Origin: Novosphingobium barchaimii LL02
GTDB taxonomy: Bacteria; Pseudomonadota; Alphaproteobacteria; Sphingomonadales; Sphingomonadaceae
Assembly: GCF_001046635.1 (NCBI RefSeq)
Contig: NZ_KQ130455.1
Span: 313,103-377,102, forward strand
Reading direction: 5' to 3'
DNA: 64,000 nt
This document shows, in pieces, positions 45,971 through 54,028 of this stretch (within the stretch, counting starts at the first letter, position 1; each line of letters begins with the position of its first letter). Both the position numbers and the translations under genes were made by a program. The notes under the pieces are model-generated. The model was given only the letters and a program-made list of their open reading frames with translations, was not told where the DNA came from and did not search any database.

Positions 45971-46645
45971 TCAGAGAGCGGTCGGCGGCGCCTTGGTGCG
46001 GCGCGCGGTCACGATCTTCACCTCGTTTTCGAGGATCTGGCCCTTCATCACGCCCTGGCCCTTGGTGGGGGAGAGCGGGGCGTTCCAGATCTTCCTGACG
46101 ACGTCCATGCCCGAGACGACGTGGCCGAACGCGGCGAAGCCGGCGCCGGGGTCCTTGCCCTGGTTGCCTTCGTCAGCGTTGAGCGAGGTCATGTCGGTGA
46201 GCAGGATTAGGAAGTCGGCGGTGGCGCTGCCGGGAGCGAAGCGGGCCATCGAGACAGTGCCCGCGACGTGCTTGATGCCGGTCTTGCTGGTCGGTTCATG
46301 GGCTACCGGCGGCAGCAGGTTGGCGGGGTTGCGCACCCCGCCCTGCAGCAGGCCCTGTTCGTGGTCGTAGTCGAAATGCATGGCACGGTAGAACACCGCG
46401 CCGTCCATCTTTTTCGAATCGACGTATTTCAGGTAATTGGCCGTGGTCAGCGGGGCATGGGTCTTGTCCAGCGCCAGCGTGATGACGCCCTGAGGCACCG
46501 TCAGAGCAACGTAGACGTACTCGGTCGGCACCGGTGCGGGCGCGGCGGCAGGGGCTGCGGGAGACTCCTGCGCAGTGGCAGGGGAAAACGAAAGCGTGAG
46601 CGGCGCGATCAGCGCCGCCAGCTTCGACAGCCGCCTGCCCATCAT
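45971..46645 (-). CDS. Periplasmic cyclophilin-type peptidylprolyl isomerase
   Basis: A 224-residue protein with a signal peptide (KLAALIAPLTLSFSPATAQ) and a cyclophilin fold: VPQGVITLALDKTHAPLTTANYLKYVD, DGAVFYRAMHFDYDHEQG-LLQGG with the catalytic Arg in FYRA, and HVAGTVSMARFAPGSATADFLILLTD. It would catalyse proline cis-trans isomerisation in the periplasm. The FYRA-plus-insert form (YDHEQGLLQGG in place of PGFMxQGG) is less canonical than E. coli PpiA. It lies 4 bases after gcrA on the same strand. Confidence 0.9.
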   Translation of the reverse strand: MMGRRLSKLAALIAPLTLSFSPATAQESPAAPAAAPAPVPTEYVYVALTVPQGVITLALDKTHAPLTTANYLKYVDSKKMDGAVFYRAMHFDYDHEQGLLQGGVRNPANLLPPVAHEPTSKTGIKHVAGTVSMARFAPGSATADFLILLTDMTSLNADEGNQGKDPGAGFAAFGHVVSGMDVVRKIWNAPLSPTKGQGVMKGQILENEVKIVTARRTKAPPTAL

Positions 46646-46649
46646 CGGA

Positions 46650-47369
46650 TCAGCGGACCCGCGGGCCGCCGAAAGGCAGCGGCGGGGGCGCACGGCGGGC
46701 ACCGCGCGGCAGCTGCGCTTGATAGGCGCGGCCGCAATGATCGACGCAGTACGGGAAACCGGGGTTCACCTTGTCGCCGCAGAAATGGAAGTCCGGCTCG
46801 CCCGGGTGCCCCATCGGCCAGCGGCAGACGCGGTCGTTGAGGTCGAGCAGGCTTGTCTTGCCGGCGATCTCGGCGCTGGGCTTGGCCGGAATCAGGCGGC
46901 GCGGCGGCGCGGGCGGGATCGGCTGCTGTTGATCGCCGGGGCCCTGGCGCAGGAAGCCGCCGGGGCCGACCGAGACGACGCGCGGACGGTCCGAAACCGG
47001 CGCAGGCGTATCGCTGGCAGGCGCGGCGACCGGTTCGGCGGCGCGCGGTGCAGGCGACTCGGGGGCAACCGGCGGAGCGGCACGCTGGAAAGAGGGCGCG
47101 GGCGGCGTTTCTGCCTGCGGCTCGGGTGCGCGGGGCGGCGTCGGCGCGGCTTCCACCGGCTTGACCTTCTTGGGCGCGGCCGGGCGAGCAGCGGCAGGCT
47201 TGTCGTTCGCCTTCACGGGGGAAGGGCGCGCCTTCAGGTCGAGGCGATGCGCCTTGCCGATCACCGCGTTGCGGCTGACACCACCAAGCTCTTCCGCGAT
47301 CTGGCTGGCGGTTGCGCCGCCTTCCCACATCTTGGTCAGCTTCTCGATCCGCTCGTCCGTCCAGCTCAT
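46650..47369 (-). CDS. gcrA: GcrA family cell cycle regulator
   Basis: A 239-residue GcrA, an alphaproteobacterial factor that binds sigma-70 RNA polymerase and methylated GAnTC sites to drive cell-cycle genes. The N-terminal helix-turn-helix SWTDERIEKLTKMWEGGATASQIAEELGGVSRNAVIGKAHRL is diagnostic. The middle is a long Pro/Ala-rich linker, and the C-terminal sigma-interacting part has CRWPMGHPGEPDFHFCGDKVNPGFPYCVDHCGRAYQ. The linker is longer than in Caulobacter. The ATG at 47369 is fixed by the family start. Confidence 0.95.
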   Translation of the reverse strand: MSWTDERIEKLTKMWEGGATASQIAEELGGVSRNAVIGKAHRLDLKARPSPVKANDKPAAARPAAPKKVKPVEAAPTPPRAPEPQAETPPAPSFQRAAPPVAPESPAPRAAEPVAAPASDTPAPVSDRPRVVSVGPGGFLRQGPGDQQQPIPPAPPRRLIPAKPSAEIAGKTSLLDLNDRVCRWPMGHPGEPDFHFCGDKVNPGFPYCVDHCGRAYQAQLPRGARRAPPPLPFGGPRVR

Positions 47370-47478
47370 TCCAGTTCCATCATTCAAGAGGACCATTCTT
47401 CAGGATTACTCCCGGGAATCGGTCCAGATACCTAGGCGCCGCTTGCCTCGGAAGCGTTCAGCCGATAGTCGCCGGTCC

Positions 47479-48384
47479 ATGGCCGATCAACCCCATTCGA
47501 CTGAGCTGCCGGACACCCCCGGGATTCTGGAACCCCACGGCAATCCGGCTCTATCGCTTCCTGGCCGGTTTCCGGCAAAGGGAGAGCCCGTGATCCACCA
47601 GGTAAACTGGGTGGGGCTCAAGACGCTCTATATGAAGGAGGTTCGCCGCTTCTTCAAGGTGCAGACCCAGACGATATGGGCGCCGGCGATCACCACGATG
47701 CTGTTTCTGGTGATCTTCACGGTTGCACTGGGCCGGGCGAACCGCGAAGTGCTGGGCGTCAACTTCGCGACGTTCGTGGCGCCGGGCCTGATCGTCATGG
47801 GAATGATGCAGAACGCCTTCGCCAATTCCAGTTTCTCATTCCTGGCCGGCAAGATCCAGGGCACGATCATCGACTTCCTGATGCCGCCGCTTACCGAGGG
47901 CGAGCTGATGCTGGCGATCGTGGGCGCTGCCGTCACCCGCGCGGTGCTGGTGGGGCTGGCGCTGACCGGCGCGATGCTGCTGTGGCCGGGCGTCGACCTG
48001 TCCATGGCGCACCCCTGGGCCGTTCTGTGGTTCGGCCTGTGCGGATCGGTTTTCCTGGCGCTGCTGGGCTTCCTTTCGTCGATCTGGGCAGAGAAGTTCG
48101 ATCACAACGCTGCCGTGACCAACTTTGTCATCGCTCCGCTCTCGCTGCTGTCGGGCACGTTCTACGTGATCGACAACCTGGCCCCGGCCTTCCAGGCGAT
48201 CAGCCGCGCCAACCCGTTCTTCTACGTCATTTCAGGGTTCCGCTTCGGCTTCCTGGGGCAGAGCGACATCGGCGATACCAACATGGCCGTGCTGCACAGC
48301 GCGCTTGGCCTTGGCGTGCTGGACGCGGCGCTTGCCGGCGTGGTATTTCTCGTTCTGCGGTCAGGTTGGAAGTTAAAGGGATAA
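47479..48384 (+). CDS. ABC-2 type transporter permease (without an adjacent ATPase)
   Basis: A 301-residue ABC-2 permease with six hydrophobic segments. After a hydrophilic N-terminus it reads VGLKTLYMKEVRRFFKVQTQTIWAPAIT, typical of the NodJ/YadH type, followed by FATFVAPGLIVMGMMQNAFANSSFSFLAGKIQGTIIDFLMPPL, the conserved 'FAxSS..GKI.G.....L..P' region, and LSGTFYVIDNLAPAFQAISRANPFFYVISGFR. The class moves lipids, polysaccharides or drugs. No ATP-binding gene lies on either side, so the partner is elsewhere. I use the ATG at 47479 (MADQPHST); the frame is open much further upstream, overlapping gcrA. Confidence 0.9.
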   Translation: MADQPHSTELPDTPGILEPHGNPALSLPGRFPAKGEPVIHQVNWVGLKTLYMKEVRRFFKVQTQTIWAPAITTMLFLVIFTVALGRANREVLGVNFATFVAPGLIVMGMMQNAFANSSFSFLAGKIQGTIIDFLMPPLTEGELMLAIVGAAVTRAVLVGLALTGAMLLWPGVDLSMAHPWAVLWFGLCGSVFLALLGFLSSIWAEKFDHNAAVTNFVIAPLSLLSGTFYVIDNLAPAFQAISRANPFFYVISGFRFGFLGQSDIGDTNMAVLHSALGLGVLDAALAGVVFLVLRSGWKLKG

Positions 48385-48465
48385 ATAGCCGGGCCTAAGT
48401 GAAAAAACGCGAGTGTACACCGTACGTTAACGGAAATTTATTCGCTCTGGTGCAGGCAATGGGAT

Positions 48466-50709
48466 GTGCCGTTAAGCAAGGTCTCAAGCGAAAACCGTAG
48501 CAAGACTGTCGTGCGTTTCACCGCGCCGATCGTCTTGGCGGCGCTTTGCGTTGGTGTACTGATCCTTGGCCTGCTCTACTGGTCCGGTCGCGAGGTGGAC
48601 CGCATCGCCCGTGAACGTGACCGTGCAGTGGTGTCGCTGGTGCTGTCGCAAGCGGTGGAGCGGGTGGCCCATGCTCAGGAATCATCCACCGTCTGGGACG
48701 AGGCGGTGCGCCAGGTGCGCAAGGCCCCGCTCGACATGGCGTGGATGGACCTCAACCTGGGGATCTGGTTCCAGGGCTACGCGGGTATCGACGAGGTCTA
48801 TATCCTCGATCCGCGCGACCGACCAATCTATGCGATGCGCGGCAGCAAGCGAACGAGGCCTGAAAGCTATATCGCGGTCGAGGACGTGGCCGATCCGCTG
48901 GTCGTCAGATTGCGCGCTACGCGTACCATTCAGAAGCGCAACAATGCCCGCTCCGCCATGCTTTCGCCGGGGCAGGGGGATCTTGCGGTCGTGCGCGGCC
49001 GGCCCGCGATCATCAGTCTCAAGCCGATTGTCAGCGACAGCGGGCAGTTGCCGCAGGTGCCGGGCACGGAAGCGGTGCACATAGGCGTGGTATACCTCGA
49101 CGACAGCGTCTTTACGCGGGTCGGCAGGCAGTACGGGCTGAACGATGCACACTATGCGATCGCACCGGACAGCGACACCCGGACCCGATCGGCAGCGCTG
49201 CAAGATCGGAAGGGCGGCACGATCGGCTATCTGGTGTGGAAGCCTTTCGCGCCGGGCAGCCAGGTGATGGCGGCGCTGGGGCCGATGCTGGCGCTTGTGC
49301 TGCTGCTGTCGACGGGGGTGATCTACGTCCTTGCCAGTCGGCTTGCCCGGCGGACCATCGACCTAGAGGAAAGCCGTCTCCACGCCCAGCACCGGGCCAT
49401 GCACGACGAACTCACCGGCCTAGGCAACCGCGCCATGTTCGAGCAGCGCCTTGATGAGGCGCTGTCGCGTGCGCGCCGGCACAAGTCGCTGCTGGCGCTG
49501 CTTTATATCGACCTCGACCGCTTCAAGCAGGTCAACGACACCTTGGGCCATCCCGCCGGCGATGCGCTGATCCGCCAGGTTGCCCGTCGTCTTATCGCCG
49601 AAGTGCGCGGCTACGACCTGGTCGCCCGGCTGGGCGGCGACGAGTTCGCGATTCTGATCAGCGAACCGGAAGACCGGGTGGCGGTCGAGCATATATGCGC
49701 GCGCGTCGTTGCCGCATTGGAGCGTCCGTTCGACCTGTCCGGCTCGCAGGCCTTCATTGGCGCCAGTGTCGGCGTGGCCCTCGCCCCTGAACACGGGGTC
49801 GACCGCACCGAGCTTATCCGCAAAGCCGACATCGCTTTGTACAAGGCGAAGAACGAGGGGCGCAGCCGCTTCCTGTTCTTTACCCCCAGCATGGACGTGG
49901 ACGTGCGATCGCGCGAGGAGAGCTACCGGGAACTGCGCCTCGCCCTTGCCGACTGCGACCAGCAGCTGCGCGTTCACTACCAGCCGATCTATGCGATGGA
50001 CGATGGGCGGATGGTCGGGGTGGAGGCACTGCTGCGCTGGCAACACCCCGAGCAAGGTCTCGTTGGCCCAGCCGATTTCATCCGCTCGGCAGAAGAGTCG
50101 GGCCTGATCGAAGTGGTGGGCGAATGGGTGCTGCGCCGGGCGATCCGCGATGCGCGGGCATGGCCGGGGCTCCGTGTTGCGGTCAACGTCTCGCCGATCC
50201 AGCTGCGCAGCCGCAAGTTCGTCGAAACCGTAAGCCAGGTGCTGGCCGAAAACGGCGTATCGCCCGAACGGCTCGAGCTGGAAATGACGGAGACGGCGCT
50301 GATGGCCGCCTCGGGCGATGTCGCCCGCTCTTTATCTGAACTGCGCCGCCTTGGCGTCGCCTGCGCTCTGGACGACTTTGGTACGGGTTATTCCTCGCTC
50401 AGCCACATCCGCGACTTCGCGGTGGACCGCATCAAGATCGATCGCTCCTTCGTCAACGCCGTGGCCACCGTACCCGGTGCGGCGCTGGTGGAGGCGATCG
50501 TGAGCCTCGCTCGCGCCAACGGCCTGCGCCTGACCGCGGAGGGCGTCGAGGAGCAGGAGCAGTACGCGTTCCTGAAAAGGGTCGGCTGTCACGAAGTGCA
50601 GGGCTATCTGCTCTCGCGTCCGGTGCCGGCCGGGGAGGTCTCCAGCCTGCTTCAGGGCTCCAGGCGCGCAGCCAAGGGCATCAGTATGCAAGCTGCCCCG
50701 CCGCTGTAG
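48466..50709 (+). CDS. CHASE4-GGDEF-EAL cyclic-di-GMP enzyme
   Basis: A 747-residue inner-membrane regulator. One membrane helix (IVLAALCVGVLILGLLYW) precedes a CHASE4-type periplasmic sensor (VLSQAVERVAHAQESSTVWDEAV ... DLNLGIWFQGYAGIDEVYILD), then a second helix (LGPMLALVLLLSTGVIYVLA). The GGDEF domain has an intact LARLGGDEFAIL. The EAL domain keeps EALLRWQHP and DDFGTGYSSL, so both synthesis and hydrolysis are possible. The start is GTG at 48466; GTG 48511 is an alternative. The gene is monocistronic. Confidence 0.92.
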   Translation: MPLSKVSSENRSKTVVRFTAPIVLAALCVGVLILGLLYWSGREVDRIARERDRAVVSLVLSQAVERVAHAQESSTVWDEAVRQVRKAPLDMAWMDLNLGIWFQGYAGIDEVYILDPRDRPIYAMRGSKRTRPESYIAVEDVADPLVVRLRATRTIQKRNNARSAMLSPGQGDLAVVRGRPAIISLKPIVSDSGQLPQVPGTEAVHIGVVYLDDSVFTRVGRQYGLNDAHYAIAPDSDTRTRSAALQDRKGGTIGYLVWKPFAPGSQVMAALGPMLALVLLLSTGVIYVLASRLARRTIDLEESRLHAQHRAMHDELTGLGNRAMFEQRLDEALSRARRHKSLLALLYIDLDRFKQVNDTLGHPAGDALIRQVARRLIAEVRGYDLVARLGGDEFAILISEPEDRVAVEHICARVVAALERPFDLSGSQAFIGASVGVALAPEHGVDRTELIRKADIALYKAKNEGRSRFLFFTPSMDVDVRSREESYRELRLALADCDQQLRVHYQPIYAMDDGRMVGVEALLRWQHPEQGLVGPADFIRSAEESGLIEVVGEWVLRRAIRDARAWPGLRVAVNVSPIQLRSRKFVETVSQVLAENGVSPERLELEMTETALMAASGDVARSLSELRRLGVACALDDFGTGYSSLSHIRDFAVDRIKIDRSFVNAVATVPGAALVEAIVSLARANGLRLTAEGVEEQEQYAFLKRVGCHEVQGYLLSRPVPAGEVSSLLQGSRRAAKGISMQAAPPL

Positions 50710-50754
50710 GAATCGGACATTTCCAGCTGCCACAAACAACCGGAAGGCGCTGTA

Positions 50755-51135
50755 TCAGTGCGCCAGACCATGCCGCAGCGGGTAATGGCCGTCGCTATAA
50801 TCCTCAAACATCTGAGATAGCGAGGGGTGGTCCACTGGCCCACCTTCGGCATCTTCCGTCAGGTTTTGCTGGCTTACATAAGCGACGTAGCTTGATTCCT
50901 CGTTTTCGGCGAGGAGGTGGTAGAAAGGCTGGTCGCGGACCGGCCTCACCTCAAGCGGGATGGACTCGTACCATTCATCGCTGTTGGCGAAGACGGGATC
51001 GATATCGAAAACCACGCCGCGAAAGTCATGCAACTTGTGGCGAACCACATCGCCGATCGCGAATCGCGCCCGGGTCTGCCTGGGAGCATCGATGACGCGT
51101 CCGGCCTGAGGGGAATAGAAGGACGCCCTGTTCAT
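50755..51135 (-). CDS. hspQ: Heat shock protein HspQ
   Basis: A 126-residue HspQ/YccV-like protein. The domain pattern is ARFAIGDVVRHKLHDFRGVVFDIDPVFAN, PVRDQPFYHLLAENEESSYVAYVSQQNL and the end part HPSLSQMFEDYSDGHYPLRHGLAH. In E. coli HspQ binds hemimethylated DNA and also acts as an adaptor enhancing Lon proteolysis. The size is near normal with a ~25-residue N-terminal extension. Confidence 0.93.
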   Translation of the reverse strand: MNRASFYSPQAGRVIDAPRQTRARFAIGDVVRHKLHDFRGVVFDIDPVFANSDEWYESIPLEVRPVRDQPFYHLLAENEESSYVAYVSQQNLTEDAEGGPVDHPSLSQMFEDYSDGHYPLRHGLAH

Positions 51136-51303
51136 GGACCCGATATAGGTTTTGCAGCGGGGTGAAACAAGCGGGGGAAACGGGGGATGGACAAGTCATT
51201 CCCGAAAAAGTGCAATTCGGGGCTTGGCAAGGTCGATCAAGTGGGCTAGCGGCGCACTTCGCTTGACCCGGTGGGGCTTCCCCACTGTAGCACGATCTCT
51301 AGC

Positions 51304-51395
<92 letters not shown>

Positions 51396-51549
51396 GCTCC
51401 TCACAAACACTCCCAGAACTGCCCAGAATACCTCGCATTTTTGCGGGTTTGCCGCTATTAAGCTTGCCCGATCTACCCAAGCTTTCACCGATCTAACCGA
51501 GTGATGTGGGGGTAAAAGGTCGGGGTAAGCTGGCGATGGGGGAGCATCA

Positions 51550-51563
51550 TACCCCTAGGGGTA
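51550..51563. promoter_or_regulatory. 14-bp palindrome over the integrase ribosome site
   Basis: TACCCCTAGGGGTA is a perfect palindrome ending 3 bases before the integrase ATG, and its right arm supplies the AGGGG ribosome-binding sequence. A bound repressor or a folded leader would block translation or transcription of the integrase. Confidence 0.5.
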
Positions 51564-51566
51564 GAT

Positions 51567-52868
51567 ATGCTGACGGACAAGGAAGTGCGGAACGCGGCGC
51601 CGAGGGATAAGCCGTACAAGATTTCAGATTCGGGCGGGCTCTACCTGTACGTTTCAAAGACGGGCTCGAAGACCTGGCGGATGAAATATCGTCTGTTCGG
51701 GAAAGAGGGCTTGTTGACGTTCGGGCCGTATCCGGAGGTCAGGCTCACCGAGGCACGAGACAAGCGGGACGACGCGCGCCGAAAGCTCCGCGAAAACATC
51801 GATCCTTCAGGCGCCCGGAAAAAGGCTAAGGAGGCAGCCGAGCGCGAGAAGGCGGAGGCGGCGAAGCAGGTAGCATTCGAGGTTGCCGCACGCGCTTGGT
51901 TCGAGTTGCAGAAGCCTCGCTGGGCCCCTGTCCATGCCAACGACGTCATCACCAGCCTTGAGCGCGACGTCTTCCCGTCGCTCGGCGCGAAGGCCCTGGT
52001 GTCGATCGACGCGCCGGCGGTGCTTAAGACCTTGCGTCTGGTGGAGGCCCGTGGCTCCATCGAGACGGCGAAGCGCCTGCGCCAGCGGATCTCGGCGGTC
52101 TTCTCTTACGCGATTTCCGAGGGCGTCGTGACGCATGACCCAGCGGCGGTCGTGGGCAAGGCGCTGAAGCCACTTCCGAAGAAGGGGAAGCAGCCGTCCA
52201 TCACAGACCCGGACGAAGCGCGGGAGGTCCTGATCGCCGCAGAGGGATCGGGCGCAGACCCGGTGACGAAGCTCGCATCGCGCTTCCTGGCGCTGACGCA
52301 GGCTCGGCCTGGCATGGTCCGATTCGCGGAGTGGTCGGAATTCGAGGGGATCGACTGGGAGGGGGAAGCCTTCGGCCCGTTCATGCCGCTCTGGCGTGTG
52401 CCGGCCCAGCGCATGAAGCTGGTGGCCGACCTGAAGGGGGAAGATGAGTTCGAGCACCTGGTGCCGCTCTGCTGGCAGGCTGTGGAGGTGCTAAGAGCAA
52501 TCCGACGCATGTCCGGCCGGGGAAGGCTGGTCTTTCCTGGGCAGCGGCATAGCCACCGGCCCATCAGCGAAAACGCGATCGGCTACCTCTACAACCGCGT
52601 CGGGTTCTTCGGCCGCCACGTCCCGCACGGCTGGCGGGCGGCATTCTCGACGACCATGAACGCGATCGCGGTGAAGCAGAAGCGCATGGCGGACCCGGCG
52701 ATCATCGAGCTGATGCTAGCGCACGTCCCGGAGAACCAGGTGAAGGCCGCCTACGATCGGGCCGGGCACATGGAACGGCGGCGCGAGCTGGCGCAGGAAT
52801 GGGCGGATATGCTGATGAAGGGGATGCGGCCGGCGAATGAGCTGCTGGATGGGCCGAGAAGGGGCTGA
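51567..52868 (+). CDS. Tyrosine-type integrase of the element
   Basis: A 433-residue tyrosine recombinase with an N-terminal DUF4102-type arm-binding domain (MLTDKEVRNAAPRDKPYKISDSGGLYLYVSKTGSKTWRMKY), a core-binding domain (FEVAARAWFELQKPRWAPVHANDVI), and a catalytic domain with LTQARPGMVRFAEW (first Arg), HGWRAAF (HxxR) and AAYDRAGHMERR, carrying the Tyr nucleophile. This is the P4/CP4-57-like type that integrates into tRNA 3' ends. It is directly next to tRNA-Ser(CGA) and marks the left end of the mobile element that fills the rest of the window. Confidence 0.93.
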   Translation: MLTDKEVRNAAPRDKPYKISDSGGLYLYVSKTGSKTWRMKYRLFGKEGLLTFGPYPEVRLTEARDKRDDARRKLRENIDPSGARKKAKEAAEREKAEAAKQVAFEVAARAWFELQKPRWAPVHANDVITSLERDVFPSLGAKALVSIDAPAVLKTLRLVEARGSIETAKRLRQRISAVFSYAISEGVVTHDPAAVVGKALKPLPKKGKQPSITDPDEAREVLIAAEGSGADPVTKLASRFLALTQARPGMVRFAEWSEFEGIDWEGEAFGPFMPLWRVPAQRMKLVADLKGEDEFEHLVPLCWQAVEVLRAIRRMSGRGRLVFPGQRHSHRPISENAIGYLYNRVGFFGRHVPHGWRAAFSTTMNAIAVKQKRMADPAIIELMLAHVPENQVKAAYDRAGHMERRRELAQEWADMLMKGMRPANELLDGPRRG

Positions 52869-52933
52869 TGCGGCGTGGTGAGAAATCAGGGGGTGTTATA
52901 ACCTGATTTTCGGAAATACTTCGATAGCGTACG

Positions 52934-52954
52934 TTCGTAATGACTAATTACGAA
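52934..52954. promoter_or_regulatory. Inverted repeat upstream of the secreted orphan gene
   Basis: TTCGTAAT and ATTACGAA are perfect 8-bp arms around GACTA, ending 28 bases before the ATG at 52983. The spacing suits an operator; as it also follows the integrase stop, a weak terminator role is possible. Confidence 0.45.
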
Positions 52955-52982
52955 GTTGTTTTAGTAATTCCGGGAGAGTTCG

Positions 52983-53792
52983 ATGATTAATCGAAGGTTA
53001 GTTATTGTTAATGGTGCGGTTGCCATTGCTGCTGTCGCATTGCCTTTCGGTTCGGTCGGCTCAGCGGTTGCGCAAGAACCTAATCTTGAGGCCGATCTCG
53101 CTGCCGTTCGAAAGCGTCTTGCGTCTTATTACAAGAAAGTCACCAATGCATCTTTGGCCTCGCCACCGCCAGGTGCTGCGGCGTCGAATGGGTGGTTTGT
53201 CAAATACATGAAAGACGATGCAGACCTGAGCGTGACGCAGCGGCCGATACAGACGGCGACCTCTGAAGGAAAGATTTGCGCGGATCTAGCGCAGGGGATG
53301 ATGGCTTATTGCCGATCTGGCTTTGGGCCTGGAACCTACAAAGCGAATTGGGCCACAAGCTTTGACATGTTGTTAGCTAATTTGGAGGCAGCAACTTCTG
53401 GATTTACTCAGATGGCGTCGCAAATGGTTCATTCAATTTTGGGTGACATCCCTGTCGTCAACTCAATAGTCGAACAGATCGACGGTCAGATCAATCAGCT
53501 TGCTGCCTCTGCAAGACAAAAAGGTCCCACGTCGGGCGATCATGCGAATGGATGGATTTCGGTAGGCGTCCGTGATGGCGCAAACGCGTGGTTAGGACAG
53601 TCCAACGGGGCGCTAGGAAACCTGACTGCCCCCAAATCAAAGGACCTTGTCGAAACAATGAAGGTATTTGCAAACGCGATGGCTGGGCTCAACACAGAAG
53701 GGCACAGTCCGTGGTTAAAGGGTGAGTGGCAAGTCGGTTTCGGAGCAATCACTTCAACAGCTTACCATGTGCTCGAAGCCGAACCCGATTGA
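52983..53792 (+). CDS. Secreted orphan protein in the island cargo
   Basis: A 269-residue protein I do not recognise. The N-terminus (INRRLVIVNGAVAIAAVALP, ending near AVAQEP) is a signal peptide with an arginine pair, Sec or possibly Tat. The mature part starts with a helical segment (LEADLAAVRKRLASYYKKVTNA), then a Cys pair (GKICADLAQGMMAYCRSGFG) that may form a disulfide, a hydrophobic/amphipathic helix (ASQMVHSILGDIPVVNSIVEQIDGQINQLAA) and a Gly/Trp-containing end. Base composition is visibly lower in GC than the core genes. GGGAGAG lies about 7 bases before the ATG. It is the only plus-strand gene in the cargo block. Confidence 0.75.
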   Translation: MINRRLVIVNGAVAIAAVALPFGSVGSAVAQEPNLEADLAAVRKRLASYYKKVTNASLASPPPGAAASNGWFVKYMKDDADLSVTQRPIQTATSEGKICADLAQGMMAYCRSGFGPGTYKANWATSFDMLLANLEAATSGFTQMASQMVHSILGDIPVVNSIVEQIDGQINQLAASARQKGPTSGDHANGWISVGVRDGANAWLGQSNGALGNLTAPKSKDLVETMKVFANAMAGLNTEGHSPWLKGEWQVGFGAITSTAYHVLEAEPD

Positions 53793-53858
53793 ATAACCTG
53801 TGGGTCCAGTACGCATCGGACGCTCGATCTCTTGCGAGGCCACCTTCGTCGAGTTCAG

Positions 53859-53960
53859 TTAAAGCGTCTGAGCCCAGGTCACCGCCGCATAGGCCGCCTG
53901 CTTCGCGGCTGGCGTCGTGGCCGCCTTGATCGCGAGCACGACTTCTACACTCGATCGCGG
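53859..53960 (-). pseudogene. Degraded C-terminal remnant of a phage tail-type gene
   Basis: On the minus strand a frame reading VEVVLAIKAATTPAAKQAAY followed by AAVTWAQTL ends in TAA at 53859. It is interrupted by TAG about 34 codons upstream and has no start. This kind of ending is seen in small phage tail or baseplate proteins, as I judge by appearance. The 236 bases of 53793-54028 otherwise show no gene. It suggests earlier phage genes were lost here. Weak. Confidence 0.3.
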
Positions 53961-54028
53961 CGAGACGGGCTAGCTCCACGATTGTCGATGGCACGCTGCG
54001 TTGCTTGGTTTGGTTCAATGATACCGCC

